64,000 bases of DNA, from assembly GCF_025905425.1 (NCBI RefSeq), contig NZ_CP109603.1, positions 5,596,501 through 5,660,500 of the forward strand, written 5' to 3'. Origin of the DNA: Pseudomonas putida (GTDB lineage: Bacteria; Pseudomonadota; Gammaproteobacteria; Pseudomonadales; Pseudomonadaceae). A program made the position numbers and the translations under genes. The stretch's first letter is position 1. Every line of letters begins with the position of its first letter. Positions 35,670 through 44,591 of the stretch are shown in pieces. Under the pieces are notes generated by a model that ran no database searches, was not told where the DNA came from, and saw only the letters and a program-made list of their open reading frames with translations.

Positions 35670-36376
35670 TACTGGCGCGTCTGGCGCTGTTGCAGCAACA
35701 GGTTGCTGAAGCCAGCGCCGGCGAGCTGCTTCTGCGCCCCGGTCAGTTGTTCGCGATTGCTGAACGGGCCAACCAGTACGCGGTACCAGGTCTCGTCCTT
35801 GACCGTCCCCGACTCCACCTTCACCGACTGGCCGAGCAGGATGATCTGCGCACGGACCTTGTCGGCATCAGCCTGCTTGCGGAACGAGCCAGCCTGCAGG
35901 AAGAACTGGGTGGTCGCCGCGGGCTTGATCACGGGCGGGGCCGGTGGTGGCGTCTGGCCCAGCAAGGCGGCCTGGGCGCGCGCGGTGTCAATTTTCGCCG
36001 CTTCCGCCGGGGTGACCGGGGTCACCGGCTGGGCCGGGACCGGCGGCGTTTTCTCTGGCACGGCTTCCGGCGGCACGATGACCTCGGACTCCGGCAGCAG
36101 GGTGTAGAAGTCGTACTTCGGCTTCACCGGCTGCTGCGGGGTGGTCGGGGTGGTTGGGGTGGTCTTGCTGGCTTCGGCGACCTTTTCCGGCTTCTGCTGC
36201 TCAGGCTTGGTGCGCGTGATGTCGCCGCCACCCGGTTCCAGCTTCATCAAGAAGACGATGAAGGCGCCCACGGTCAGCCCGACCGCCAGCCATACCCAGC
36301 CTGGAATCGGCTGTTTGGCCGGCGCCTGTTGGCGGCTTGCGCCGCGTTTTGGAGCAGGTTTTTTCTTGGCAGCCAA
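35669..36376 (-). CDS. SPOR-domain membrane protein (FtsN-like)
   Basis: The 235-residue protein has a short basic cytoplasmic start (MAAKKKPAPKRG), one membrane segment (WVWLAVGLTVGAFIVFLM), a Pro/Thr/Lys-rich linker and a C-terminal SPOR domain (QFFLQAGSFRKQADADKVRA onward) that binds denuded septal glycan. This is FtsN-like topology. The start is a TTG one base after the argS stop; no ATG exists upstream of the membrane segment. It is co-transcribed with argS. Confidence 0.88.
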   Translation of the reverse strand: MAAKKKPAPKRGASRQQAPAKQPIPGWVWLAVGLTVGAFIVFLMKLEPGGGDITRTKPEQQKPEKVAEASKTTPTTPTTPQQPVKPKYDFYTLLPESEVIVPPEAVPEKTPPVPAQPVTPVTPAEAAKIDTARAQAALLGQTPPPAPPVIKPAATTQFFLQAGSFRKQADADKVRAQIILLGQSVKVESGTVKDETWYRVLVGPFSNREQLTGAQKQLAGAGFSNLLLQQRQTRQ

Positions 36377-36377
36377 C

Positions 36378-38114
36378 TTACATGCGCTCCAGGGTTTCCA
36401 GGCCGAGCAGTTCCAGACCTTGCTTGAGGGTGCGACCGGTCAGTGCAGCCAGGCGCAGGCGGCTCTGTTGCTGCTCCGGGGTATCGGCGGCGAGGATCGG
36501 GCAGTTCTCGTAGAAGCTCGAGAACAGCCCAGCCAGGTCGTACAGGTAGCTGCACAGCACGTGCGGGGTACCCTTGTCGGCCACGTTGTTGAGCACTTCG
36601 CCAAATTGCGCCAGGCGCGCAGCGAGGTCCTGTTCCTTCTCGGCCTGCAGCACGATCTGGCCATCGACTTCGTCGAAGCCCTTGCCCAGCTTGCGGAACA
36701 CGCCCGCTACGCGGGTGTAGGCATACAGCAGGTACGGGGCGGTGTTGCCTTCGAAGTTGAGCATCAGTTCGAAGTTGAAGCTGTAGTCGCTGGTACGGTG
36801 CTTGGACAGGTCGGCGTACTTCACGGCGCCGATGCCGACCACTTCGCCGATGTGGCGCAGTTCGTCTTCGGACAAGCTCGGGTTCTTTTCCTTGACCAGG
36901 GCGTAGGCACGCTCCTTGGCCTCGGTAAGCAGGTCGATCAGCTTCACGGTGCCGCCGTCACGGGTCTTGAACGGGCGGCCATCGGCGCCGTTCATGGTGC
37001 CGAAGCCCATGTGCTCCATCTGCATCGGGTGGCCGACGAAGCCGGCGCGGCGGGCCACTTCGAACACCTGGTTGAAGTGCAGAGCCTGGCGCTGGTCGAC
37101 AAAGTACAGGGCGCGGTCGGCCTTGAGCACATTGCTGCGGTAGCGCACTGCGGCCAGGTCGGTGGTGGCGTACAGGTAGCCACCGTCGGCCTTCTGCACG
37201 ATCACCGGCAGCGGTTCGCCTTCGCTGTTCTTGAATTCTTCAAGGAACACGCACTGCGCACCTTGGTCCTCGACCAACAGGCCCTTGGCCTTGAGGTCGG
37301 CGACCACTTTGGCCAGGTCGTCGTTGTAGGCGCTTTCGCCCATGACGTCGGCCATGGTCAGTTTGACGTTGAGCAGCTCGTAGGTTTTTTGGCAGTGGGA
37401 CAGGGAAATGTCCTTGAAGCGTGTCCACAGGGCCAGGCATTCAGGGTCGCCAGCCTGCAGTTTGACCACCAGGCCACGGGCGCGGGTGGCGAATTCTTCG
37501 GACTCGTCGAAGCGTTTCTTCGCTGCCCGGTAGAAGTTCTCCAGGTCCGACAGCTCATCGCTGGTGATCGGGTTTTCCTGCAGGTAGGCCATCAGCATGC
37601 CGAACTGGGTGCCCCAGTCGCCTACGTGGTTCTGGCGGATGACGTTGTCACCGAGGAACTCCAGCACACGGGCAACGCTGTCACCGATGATGGTCGAGCG
37701 CAGGTGGCCGACGTGCATCTCTTTGGCAAGGTTCGGTGCCGACATGTCGATCACCACCTTTTCGGTGGCGCCCGCCTTGCGCACACCCAGGTGGCCGTCG
37801 GCCAGGGCGGCGTCCAGGCGGTTGGCCAGGGCGCTGGTGTTCTGGAAGAAGTTGAGGAAGCCTGGGCCGGCGATCTCGACCTTGCTGATGTCGGCGCTGG
37901 CCGGCAGCGCGGCGATCAGCTTTTCTGCCAGGTCGCGTGGCTTCATGCCGGCCGGCTTGGCCAGCATCATCGCAATGTTGCTGGCGAAATCGCCGTAGGT
38001 CTTGTCCCGGGCGTTTTCCACCTGGATCGCCGGCGACAGCCCTTCAGGCAGCACACCGTCGGTGACGAGTTGGGTGAGGGCTTGCTGGATCAGCTGGCGA
38101 ATGGTGTCTTTCAT
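36378..38114 (-). CDS. argS: Arginyl-tRNA synthetase
   Basis: ArgS charges tRNA-Arg. The 578-residue length is that of Pseudomonas ArgS. The protein has the class I signature as HVGHLRST following [10 protein letters not shown], the N-terminal tRNA D-loop domain and the C-terminal DALR anticodon domain. No KMSK is seen, as is usual for many ArgS. The ATG at [13 protein letters not shown] was chosen over an upstream in-frame extension. It lies between priA and the SPOR gene. Confidence 0.97.
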   Translation of the reverse strand: MKDTIRQLIQQALTQLVTDGVLPEGLSPAIQVENARDKTYGDFASNIAMMLAKPAGMKPRDLAEKLIAALPASADISKVEIAGPGFLNFFQNTSALANRLDAALADGHLGVRKAGATEKVVIDMSAPNLAKEMHVGHLRSTIIGDSVARVLEFLGDNVIRQNHVGDWGTQFGMLMAYLQENPITSDELSDLENFYRAAKKRFDESEEFATRARGLVVKLQAGDPECLALWTRFKDISLSHCQKTYELLNVKLTMADVMGESAYNDDLAKVVADLKAKGLLVEDQGAQCVFLEEFKNSEGEPLPVIVQKADGGYLYATTDLAAVRYRSNVLKADRALYFVDQRQALHFNQVFEVARRAGFVGHPMQMEHMGFGTMNGADGRPFKTRDGGTVKLIDLLTEAKERAYALVKEKNPSLSEDELRHIGEVVGIGAVKYADLSKHRTSDYSFNFELMLNFEGNTAPYLLYAYTRVAGVFRKLGKGFDEVDGQIVLQAEKEQDLAARLAQFGEVLNNVADKGTPHVLCSYLYDLAGLFSSFYENCPILAADTPEQQQSRLRLAALTGRTLKQGLELLGLETLERM

Positions 38115-38227
38115 GGGGTTCTCTTTTCGACCGCAAGCGCGGTGGAGCGCTTCGATGCGCAGGTGGAAAAACTGGGCATTATCCGTTGCCGGGAGCAGGT
38201 TGCCAACCTTTGCCAAGGTTCGGCATG

Positions 38228-40447
38228 TCAGTAAAGGTCCACCGGGTCCACATCCAGCGACCAGCGAACCTGTCGGCCGCTCGGCATCTGCTCCAACACT
38301 AGCAACCAGGCGCTGATCAGTCGATGCAGAGGTGCCCGGGTGTTGGCCTGTATCAATAACTGGGCGCGGAAGCGGCCCGCGCGGCGCTCCATGGGCGCTG
38401 GCACGGGGCCCAGCAGTTCAATGCCTGGCAGGCGTTGTTCGGCCACCAGGCGCTCCGCCGCGCTGCAGGCTTCGTCGAGGAAACCCTCGGCCTGGCCCGG
38501 TTTGTGCGCTTCGGCGCGCAGCAGGGCCAGGTGCGAAAAAGGCGGCAAGCCCGCCGCGCGGCGCTCGTCCAGGGCTTGCTCGGCGAAGGCGAAATAGCCC
38601 TGTTCAGTCAGCTGGACCAGCAACGGATGGTCGGCCAGATGGGTCTGGATGATGACCTTGCCGGGCTCTTCCGCGCGTCCGGCGCGCCCGGCAACTTGCA
38701 CGATCAATTGCGCCATGCGCTCGCTGGCGCGGAAATCACCAGAGAACAGCCCACCGTCGGCGTCGAGGATGGCCACCAGGGTCACGCGTGGGAAGTGGTG
38801 CCCCTTGGCGAGCATCTGGGTGCCCACCAGGATGCTCGGCTGGCCACGCTGGATGGTGCCGAACAGGTTGTGCATGGCGTCTTTGCGCGCGGTACTGTCG
38901 CGGTCCACGCGCAGAATCGGGTAGTCCGGAAACAGCACTTTCAGGCGCTCTTCGGCACGCTCGGTGCCTGCGCCCACCGGGCGCAGGTCGACATGGTTGC
39001 ATTGCGGGCACTGGTGCGGCAGGCGTTCGTCATAGCCGCAGTGGTGGCAACGCAGCACGCCGGAACGCTGGTGCACGGTCATGCGCGCATCGCAGCGAGG
39101 GCATTCGGACAACCAGCCGCAATCGTGGCACAGCAAGGTCGGGGCAAAGCCGCGGCGATTGAGGAACACCAGCACTTGCTGGCCTGCTTCAAGGGTCTGG
39201 CGGATGGCCTGTTGCAGCGGGCCGCTGATGCCACTGTCCAGCGGCAGGCTTTTCACATCCAGGCGCAGCATGCGCGGCGGGCGGGCGCCGCCGGCGCGCT
39301 GATTCATGCGCAGCAGCTTGTAACGGCCAGTTTGGGCGTTGTGCAGGGTCTCCAGCGAAGGCGTGGCCGAGCCGAGCAGGATCGGGATGTTCTCCTGGTG
39401 GGCGCGGACCAGGGCCAGGTCGCGGGCGTGGTAACGCAGGCCTTCCTGCTGTTTATAAGACCCGTCGTGCTCTTCGTCGATGATGATCAGGCCGGGGTTT
39501 TTCATCGGTGTGAACAGCGCCGAGCGGGTGCCGATGATGATGTCGGCCTCGCCATCGCGGGCTGCCAGCCAGGCGTCCAGCCGCTCACGGTCGCCAACCG
39601 CTGAGTGCAGCAAGGCGATCCGGGCGTTGAAGCGCTGCTCGAAGCGCGCCAGGGTCTGCGGGCCGAGGTTGATTTCCGGGATCAGCACCAGTGCCTGCTT
39701 GCCGGCTTCCAGGGTTTCGCGGATCAGTTGCAGGTAGACCTCGGTCTTGCCGCTGCCGGTAACCCCGGCCAGGAGGTACGCGTTGAAACTGCCGAAGCCC
39801 GCGCAGACGGCATCGAAGGCGTTGCGCTGCTCGTCATTGAGGGGCAATTCTGGCTGCGCCAGCCAGTGCTCGTGGCGCTGCGTCGGCAAGTGGCGGCGCA
39901 CTTCGACGGTGACCAGTTCCTTGGCCAATAGCAGGTCGAGGCTGTCCTTGTTCAGGTTGAGCTTGCCCAGCAGGCTGTGTGCCACGCCATGTGGGTGCTG
40001 CGCCAGGGTCTTCAGGGCCTCGCGCTGACGCGGGGCCCGGGCGATGCGTGGGTCGTCGTGGCGGGCATCGGCGGCCACGTGCCAGAACCGTTCCTGGCGC
40101 ATCTCTGCCGGTTCGCCCTGGCGCAGCAAGGTCGGCAACGCCCAGTTCAGGGTGTCGCCCAGGCTGTGTTGGTAGTACTGGGCGGTCCACAGGCACAACT
40201 TGAACAGTGCAGGTGGCAGTGGCGACACCGGGTCCAGCAGCGCAGTGGCCGGCTTGAGCTTGTCGGCGGGCACTTCGCTCTGGTCGCACACCTCCACCAG
40301 CACCCCGATCATCTCGCGGCGCCCAAAGGGCACGCGAATGCGCATGCCGGGTGTGAGGGGCTGGCGCGCCATGCTCGCCGGCGCCCTGTAGTCGAACAGG
40401 CGACGCAGCGGGGAGGGCAGGGCAAGGCGCAGGATGACGTCGGACAC
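38228..40447 (-). CDS. priA: Primosomal replication restart helicase PriA
   Basis: PriA reloads the replisome at stalled forks. With the GTG start chosen the protein is 739 residues, the usual Pseudomonas length. It has Walker [11 protein letters not shown], the DEEH box [10 protein letters not shown], and paired zinc-binding cysteines (CHDCGW, CPRC, CHHCGY, CPQC). A TTG 27 bases upstream is an alternative start. It is divergent from rpmE, as in many gamma-proteobacteria. Confidence 0.96.
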   Translation of the reverse strand: MSDVILRLALPSPLRRLFDYRAPASMARQPLTPGMRIRVPFGRREMIGVLVEVCDQSEVPADKLKPATALLDPVSPLPPALFKLCLWTAQYYQHSLGDTLNWALPTLLRQGEPAEMRQERFWHVAADARHDDPRIARAPRQREALKTLAQHPHGVAHSLLGKLNLNKDSLDLLLAKELVTVEVRRHLPTQRHEHWLAQPELPLNDEQRNAFDAVCAGFGSFNAYLLAGVTGSGKTEVYLQLIRETLEAGKQALVLIPEINLGPQTLARFEQRFNARIALLHSAVGDRERLDAWLAARDGEADIIIGTRSALFTPMKNPGLIIIDEEHDGSYKQQEGLRYHARDLALVRAHQENIPILLGSATPSLETLHNAQTGRYKLLRMNQRAGGARPPRMLRLDVKSLPLDSGISGPLQQAIRQTLEAGQQVLVFLNRRGFAPTLLCHDCGWLSECPRCDARMTVHQRSGVLRCHHCGYDERLPHQCPQCNHVDLRPVGAGTERAEERLKVLFPDYPILRVDRDSTARKDAMHNLFGTIQRGQPSILVGTQMLAKGHHFPRVTLVAILDADGGLFSGDFRASERMAQLIVQVAGRAGRAEEPGKVIIQTHLADHPLLVQLTEQGYFAFAEQALDERRAAGLPPFSHLALLRAEAHKPGQAEGFLDEACSAAERLVAEQRLPGIELLGPVPAPMERRAGRFRAQLLIQANTRAPLHRLISAWLLVLEQMPSGRQVRWSLDVDPVDLY

Positions 40448-40517
40448 GCGGAAGGTCTCGCAAGGGCGTTTCAAAGACTGGCGAGCCTAGCAGACGACAG
40501 TCGGTGCAAGCGACAAC

Positions 40518-40545
40518 TTGCGCTGAGGCTGAGCTCTGGTATTAT
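40518..40545 (+). promoter_or_regulatory. Candidate extended -10 promoter of rpmE
   Basis: TTGCGC and TATTAT are spaced by 16 bases. The -10 is preceded by TGG, giving the extended form TGnTATTAT. Start near 40552 leaves a leader of about 60 bases. Confidence 0.5.
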
Positions 40546-40615
40546 TCGCCGCCTAATTACGTGCGGTATTCAACAATTGGTGTTGGGTGGCGGCACGCAG
40601 CTCGAGGAAGTGACC

Positions 40616-40831
40616 ATGAAAGCAAATATTCATCCGAACTACGAAGTAGTTGCAGTCACCTGCAGCTGCGGCAACAAGTTTGAAAGCCGTTCGACCCTGG
40701 GTAACACCCTGTCGATCGACGTTTGCAACCTGTGCCACCCGTTCTACACCGGTAAGCAAAAAGTCCTGGACACCGGTGGTCGCGTACAGAAGTTTGCCGA
40801 TCGCTTCGGCATGTTCGGTGCCAAGAAGTAA
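40616..40831 (+). CDS. rpmE: 50S ribosomal protein L31 (zinc-binding form)
   Basis: The 71-residue ribosomal protein has the zinc ligands of the C+ form: two cysteines in TCSCGN and two in [10 protein letters not shown]. The start [12 protein letters not shown] is typical. Possession of the cysteines marks it as the zinc-replete version; a C-minus paralogue, if any, lies elsewhere. Its terminator sits inside the next gene. Confidence 0.97.
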   Translation: MKANIHPNYEVVAVTCSCGNKFESRSTLGNTLSIDVCNLCHPFYTGKQKVLDTGGRVQKFADRFGMFGAKK

Positions 40832-40833
40832 TA

Positions 40834-41655
40834 ATGCGCATGGCGAATCCTTCGGGTTTCGCGCTGTTGCACAAAAAAGCGCCCCTTGTGGGCGCTTTTT
40901 TTGTGGGCGCGATCTGGCATTTCCCGGCCCTGGCGTTTTGCCCGTTGCCGGCCAACCCGCAGGCGGTGGCGGTGCGGCAGGTGGTGGATGGCGATACCCT
41001 GCGCCTGACCGATGGTCGCAGTGTGCGCATGATAGGCATCAATGCACCGGAGATCGGGCGCAAGGGGCGCACCAGCGAGCCCTATGCCGAAGCTGCCAAG
41101 CGCCGCTTGCAGGCATTGGTCAAAGCCAGCGACGGGCGTGTCGGGCTGGTGACGGGGGCTGAGGCCAAAGACAAGTACGGCCGTACGCTGGCGCATATCT
41201 ACGGGCGCAATGGCAACAATCTTGAAGCGCAGCTGCTCAGCGAGGGGCTTGGCTACCGCGTTGCCGTTGCCCCCAATGTGCGCCTGGCGAGTTGCCAGCA
41301 ATTGGCCGAGCAAGCGGCGCGCAAGGCGGGTGCCGGCCTGTGGCGCAGTTCGCCAGTGGTGCGCGCGAAGGATGTCAGGCAGTCCGGGTTTGCCGTCATC
41401 GGTGGCAGAATCCAGGGTGTCGAGCGTAATCGCGGCGGCGTCTGGCTGACCCTGGATTCCACTGTCGTGCTGCAGGTTCCCGCTCGTCTGCAACGCAACT
41501 TCCCGCCCAGCTTCTTCGATAACCTCAAAGGACGCCAGGTCGAGGCGCGTGGCTGGGTGCTGGATCGTTCCCGCAAGGGTGGCCTGAAGCCTGGGCAGCG
41601 ACGCTGGGTGTTGCCATTGACCGATCCGAGCATGTTGGAGCGCATTTCAGGCTGA
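40834..41655 (+). CDS. Exported thermonuclease-like (SNase) protein
   Basis: The 273-residue protein has a staphylococcal nuclease-like domain (about residues 45-175) with VVDGDTLRL, the active-site region RMIGINAPEIG and DKYGRTLAHIY. A C-terminal OB-like extension of about 90 residues follows (GVWLTLDSTVVLQVPARL). The N-terminal stretch HKKAPLVGAFFVGAIWHFPA then LA reads as a signal peptide cut before FC, so it should be secreted or periplasmic. Strikingly, that signal peptide is encoded by the rpmE terminator. The start lies 2 bases after the rpmE stop. A later GTG start is an alternative. Confidence 0.82.
   Translation: MRMANPSGFALLHKKAPLVGAFFVGAIWHFPALAFCPLPANPQAVAVRQVVDGDTLRLTDGRSVRMIGINAPEIGRKGRTSEPYAEAAKRRLQALVKASDGRVGLVTGAEAKDKYGRTLAHIYGRNGNNLEAQLLSEGLGYRVAVAPNVRLASCQQLAEQAARKAGAGLWRSSPVVRAKDVRQSGFAVIGGRIQGVERNRGGVWLTLDSTVVLQVPARLQRNFPPSFFDNLKGRQVEARGWVLDRSRKGGLKPGQRRWVLPLTDPSMLERISG
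40873..40902 (+). terminator. rpmE terminator inside the nuclease coding region
   Basis: AAAAAAGCGCCC pairs with GGGCGCTTTTTT around a 5-base loop, 42 bases after the rpmE stop. It encodes residues about 14-23 of the next reading frame. Nuclease expression would then depend on read-through or an internal promoter. Confidence 0.82.
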
Positions 41656-41746
41656 AAAGATGTAGACATTTCGCTATTAGATTGTACACACTGTCAGTCG
41701 TATGCCCCGTGGGTTATAGCGTAAAGTCGTAGGCTAAAGGCCTTGA

Positions 41747-41770
41747 CACAAGTGACCGACCAGTCTTGTG
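41747..41770. promoter_or_regulatory. Candidate operator/promoter of maeB
   Basis: CACAAG and CTTGTG form a perfect inverted repeat with a 12-base spacer. It overlaps a TTGACA (41743-41748) that could be a -35. A regulator binding this dyad would block that promoter. No -10 of good quality is visible. Confidence 0.35.
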
Positions 41771-41833
41771 ACTCCCCGGCTCTTTGCGTATCCTCGGCGG
41801 TCCGTCAGAACAGTAAATAGCGGAATGCCCACC

Positions 41834-43102
41834 ATGTCAGACCTGAAAACCGCCGCTCTCGAATACCACGCTCAACCTCGTCCGGGGAAACTGAGCGTCG
41901 AGCTCTCCAAGCCCACCGCCACCGCCCGCGACCTCGCCCTGGCTTACAGCCCAGGTGTTGCCGAACCCGTGCGCGAAATTGGCCGTGATCCAGAGCTGGC
42001 CTACAAGTACACCGGCAAAGGCAACCTGGTTGCGGTGATCTCCGATGGTACCGCCATCCTCGGTCTGGGTGACCTCGGCCCACTGGCCTCGAAGCCGGTG
42101 ATGGAAGGCAAGGGTGTTCTGTTCAAGCGTTTTGCCGGTATCGACGTGTTCGACATCGAAGTCGAGTCGGAAAGCCCACAGGCCTTCATCGACACCGTTC
42201 GCCGCATTTCGATCACCTTCGGTGGCATCAACCTCGAAGACATCAAGGCGCCAGAGTGCTTCGAGATCGAGCGCACCCTGATCGAGCAGTGCGACATCCC
42301 GGTCTTCCACGATGACCAGCACGGCACCGCGATCGTCACCGCCGCCGGCATGATCAACGCCCTGGAAATCGCCGGCAAGAAGCTGGAAGACGCCAAGATC
42401 GTCTGCCTGGGTGCCGGCGCTGCCGCCATCTCGTGCATGAAGCTGCTGGTCAGCATGGGTGCCAAGATCGAGAACATCTACATGATCGACCGCACCGGCG
42501 TGATCCACGCTGGCCGCGACGACCTGAACCAGTACAAGGCGCAGTTCGCCCACGCGACCGACAAGCGTACCCTGGCTGACGCCCTGAACGGTGCCGACGT
42601 GTTCGTTGGCCTGTCCGGCCCGAACCTGCTGAGCGCAGAAGGCCTGAAGTCGATGGCGGCCAACCCGATCGTGTTCGCCTGCTCGAACCCCGATCCGGAA
42701 ATCGCCCCAGAGCTGGCTCACGCCACCCGCAACGACGTGATCATGGCCACCGGTCGTTCCGACTACCCGAACCAGGTCAACAACGTACTGGGCTTCCCGT
42801 TCATCTTCCGTGGTGCCCTGGACGTACGTGCCAAGCGCATCAACGAAGAAATGAAGATCGCCGCCGCCAACGCCCTGAAAGACCTGGCCAAGCTGCCTGT
42901 GCCTAAGGAAGTCTGCGAAGCCTACGGCGTCGAGGGTCTGGAATTCGGCCGTGAGTACATCATTCCGAAGCCTCTGGATGCCCGCCTGATCACCGTCGTT
43001 TCCGATGCCGTCGCCAAGGCTGCCATCGAGTCCGGCGTAGCGACCCTGCCGTATCCGAAGCACTACCCGCTGAACAGCGTGGATGAAGTGTTCAACGGCT
43101 GA
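41834..43102 (+). CDS. maeB: NADP-dependent malic enzyme (short form)
   Basis: The enzyme decarboxylates malate to pyruvate and makes NADPH. The 422-residue protein has the malic N domain (YTGKGNLVAVISDGTAILGL, FDIEVESESPQAF, HDDQHGTAIV) and the NADP-binding domain (VCLGAGAAAISCMKL). It lacks the C-terminal phosphotransacetylase-like domain of E. coli MaeB. The start MSDLKTAALEYHAQ was chosen from the AGCGGA spacing; an ATG 9 bases upstream is possible. An insertion sequence now follows 14 bases after the stop. Confidence 0.95.
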   Translation: MSDLKTAALEYHAQPRPGKLSVELSKPTATARDLALAYSPGVAEPVREIGRDPELAYKYTGKGNLVAVISDGTAILGLGDLGPLASKPVMEGKGVLFKRFAGIDVFDIEVESESPQAFIDTVRRISITFGGINLEDIKAPECFEIERTLIEQCDIPVFHDDQHGTAIVTAAGMINALEIAGKKLEDAKIVCLGAGAAAISCMKLLVSMGAKIENIYMIDRTGVIHAGRDDLNQYKAQFAHATDKRTLADALNGADVFVGLSGPNLLSAEGLKSMAANPIVFACSNPDPEIAPELAHATRNDVIMATGRSDYPNQVNNVLGFPFIFRGALDVRAKRINEEMKIAAANALKDLAKLPVPKEVCEAYGVEGLEFGREYIIPKPLDARLITVVSDAVAKAAIESGVATLPYPKHYPLNSVDEVFNG

Positions 43103-43116
43103 TTCTGGTCGTAAGC

Positions 43117-43144
43117 TGTCTAGTCCTGAAATAGGTTTACACCT
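43117..43144 (+). repeat. IS inverted repeat at the OrfB (3') end
   Basis: The repeat begins TGTCTAGTCCTGAAATAGGT and ends TTACACCT. It matches the other end at 24 of 28 positions, with the mismatches in two dinucleotides. Confidence 0.93.
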
Positions 43145-43165
43145 GTTCAGGTAGGCCGACAGGCC

Positions 43166-44029
43166 TCAAAACGCCCGATGCACTGCATCGGGCGTTTTAT
43201 TTTTCAGGGCCATATGGGGCCGTTCTGTGTTGTAGATCTGCACTGCCTCGTCAACCATCTGCCTCGCTTGCTCAAGATCTTCAGGGCTGCTCAACAGCAG
43301 CTCCATCTTGAGGATTCCGTTGATTCGCTCGGCCAGCGCGTTCTGGTAGCAGTCATACCCATCAGTCATGGAGCACTGAACATCGTGCCGTTGGTGCAGT
43401 GACTGGTACAGCGCCGAGCAATATTGGATGCCTCGATCCGAATGGTGGACTAATGGCTGGCGACGACGTCGCTTTCGTAATGCCTGCTTGAAGGCTTGCG
43501 CCACTGACTCGGCATGCAGGCTTTCATGGACGTGGTGGCCAACAATTTTCCTGGAGTACGCATCCGTTACCAGGCTCAGGTATAGCGGGCCGTTACGTGC
43601 GGGCAGGTAAGTAATATCGGCAACCCAGACGTGCTCCGGTCTTGTCGGAACGACTTGGCTTGGGCCCGGCTTGAGTAAGTTGGGATGGCGGTAGAAGCGA
43701 TGAAAGCTTTGTGTTGTCTTGTGGTAAGCCCGCTTAGGCAGCACTAGCAGACGGCGCTCTCCCAAGACCTGGAACAGCCTATCTCGGCCGACTTGGAATC
43801 GTTTGTCCGGTTGGCAATGCAGCAGATAGTGCAGCTTGCGTGTACCCAGACGAGGCTGGCGCATCCGGACTTGCTGAACAAACTCAACCACCCGATCTGC
43901 CTGGCGCTCTTTGCCATCAGCAGCTCGGTTGCGCTTGTAGTAAGCCTGTCGACTGATGCCTAGAAACTGACAAGCCCTGGCAATGCTCAGTCCTGCGACT
44001 TGACCTTGCGAGAGGACTTGCCGGATCGC
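43166..44029 (-). CDS. IS3-family transposase OrfB (made as OrfAB by -1 frameshift)
   Basis: This frame encodes the catalytic half of the transposase. It has the DDE residues in VWVADITYLP, HHSDRGIQYCS and NALAERINGILK, as in the rve integrase core. The frame is open from the slippery site with no ATG in its first part (AIRQVLSQGQVAGLSIARAC...). That fits production only as a fusion with OrfA rather than truncation. A GTG at 43891 could give a free OrfB. The last 11 codons lie in a bidirectional terminator. Confidence 0.93.
   Translation of the reverse strand, partial: AIRQVLSQGQVAGLSIARACQFLGISRQAYYKRNRAADGKERQADRVVEFVQQVRMRQPRLGTRKLHYLLHCQPDKRFQVGRDRLFQVLGERRLLVLPKRAYHKTTQSFHRFYRHPNLLKPGPSQVVPTRPEHVWVADITYLPARNGPLYLSLVTDAYSRKIVGHHVHESLHAESVAQAFKQALRKRRRRQPLVHHSDRGIQYCSALYQSLHQRHDVQCSMTDGYDCYQNALAERINGILKMELLLSSPEDLEQARQMVDEAVQIYNTERPHMALKNKTPDAVHRAF
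43168..43203. terminator. Bidirectional terminator formed by the 3' end of OrfB
   Basis: AAAACGCCCGATGCA is followed by a single C and then its exact complement, giving a 15-bp stem with T runs on both strands. On the plus strand it is the first terminator maeB transcripts meet inside the IS. On the minus strand it ends just before the transposase stop codon is complete. Confidence 0.8.
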
Positions 44030-44385
44030 TTTTTTACGACCGAGACACCATAGTCATTTTTCAGAACATCAACGACCGTTTCAAAAAACTGGGCCTTCTG
44101 GCTCATCAGCTCAAGCTGTTGCTCAAGCTCTTTGATCCGCTGCTCTGGAGTAAGCGTTTTGGGGTCAGACATCGCGCAGCTCCTCTCGTCGCGGATCGAG
44201 GCCCCCTGGCTCCAATCCTGCCGACCGTGCTTACGCAACCATACCAGAACCGTCGACCGACCCTGGATGCCATACCGCACCTGGGCCTGCTTGTAGGTCA
44301 GTTCGCCTTTTTCAATCTGATCAACCACCGCCAATTTAAAAGACAGTGAGTAATCCCGCTGTGTGCGCTTTACACCTTGCTCCAT
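43987..44385 (-). CDS. IS3-family OrfA (DNA-binding protein)
   Basis: The 132-residue protein has an N-terminal helix-turn-helix (YSLSFKLAVVDQIEKGELTY, YGIQGRSTVLVWLRKHG) and a leucine-zipper-like stretch (RIKELEQQLELMSQKAQFFE) used for multimerisation. It alone is expected to act as a repressor or accessory factor, with OrfAB as the transposase. The start is an ATG 27 bases inside the right inverted repeat. Confidence 0.93.
   Translation of the reverse strand: MEQGVKRTQRDYSLSFKLAVVDQIEKGELTYKQAQVRYGIQGRSTVLVWLRKHGRQDWSQGASIRDERSCAMSDPKTLTPEQRIKELEQQLELMSQKAQFFETVVDVLKNDYGVSVVKKRSGKSSRKVKSQD
44029..44035 (-). other. Programmed -1 frameshift site A_AAA_AAG
   Basis: In the OrfA frame the bases read GTA AAA AAG, giving the heptamer X_XXY_YYZ with X and Y both A. 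Slipping back one base leads to GCG ATC CGG CAA, which stays open through OrfB. A 6-bp stem (AGTCCT 44018-44013 with AGGACT 43994-43989) downstream may stimulate the shift. Confidence 0.88.
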
Positions 44386-44411
44386 CTGACTCTCCGGAAA
44401 TTCGGGATGGG

Positions 44412-44439
44412 AGGTGTAAACCTTATTCAGGACGGGACA
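44412..44439 (-). repeat. IS inverted repeat at the OrfA (5') end
   Basis: Read on the minus strand it begins TGTCCCGTCCTGAATAAGGT and ends TTACACCT. It is the partner of the repeat at 43117 and adjoins the 3-base target duplication AGC. Confidence 0.93.
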
Positions 44440-44447
44440 AGCGGTAT

Positions 44448-44484
44448 AAAAAAGCCCCGGCTCGCGAGAGTCGGGGCTTTTTGT
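44448..44484 (+). terminator. Displaced native terminator of maeB
   Basis: AAAAAGCCCCG pairs with CGGGGCTTTTT around GCTCGCGAGAGT, followed by T. If the IS and one AGC copy are removed, this hairpin lies about 20 bases after the maeB stop, the expected terminator position. It also suits the convergent ponA transcript. Confidence 0.85.
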
Positions 44485-44512
44485 TTATCGGTGTTTTTTG
44501 TGCCTATGTAGA

Positions 44513-44585
44513 GCCTCTTCGCGGGCAAGCCCGCTCCCACAGGTTGGTGCAGGCCCTGTGGGAGCGGGCTTGCCCGCGAAGAGGC
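44513..44585. repeat. REP pair between maeB/IS and ponA
   Basis: Arms 44513-44543 and 44555-44585 are perfect 31-base inverted copies beginning GCCTCTTCGCGGGCAAGCCC, with an 11-base loop. It lies directly after the ponA stop. Confidence 0.95.
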
Positions 44586-44591
44586 CTGCGG

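Larger units (their letters stand above)
43117..44439. mobile_element. Complete IS3-family insertion sequence, 1323 bp
   Basis: The element is bounded by 28-base inverted repeats matching at 24 of 28 positions and ending in TG...CA. It is flanked by the direct repeat AGC (43114-43116 and 44440-44442). It carries two overlapping frames for an OrfA with a helix-turn-helix and an OrfB with a DDE integrase domain, joined by a -1 frameshift site, the hallmark of IS3 elements. All parts look intact, so the copy may be active. I cannot name the exact IS. Confidence 0.95.

Noticed and set aside
43166..43891. OrfB read as a truncated transposase gene or pseudogene because it lacks an ATG
   Set aside because: The -1 frame is open from a properly phased A_AAA_AAG site in OrfA, so the missing start is expected for an IS3 element.
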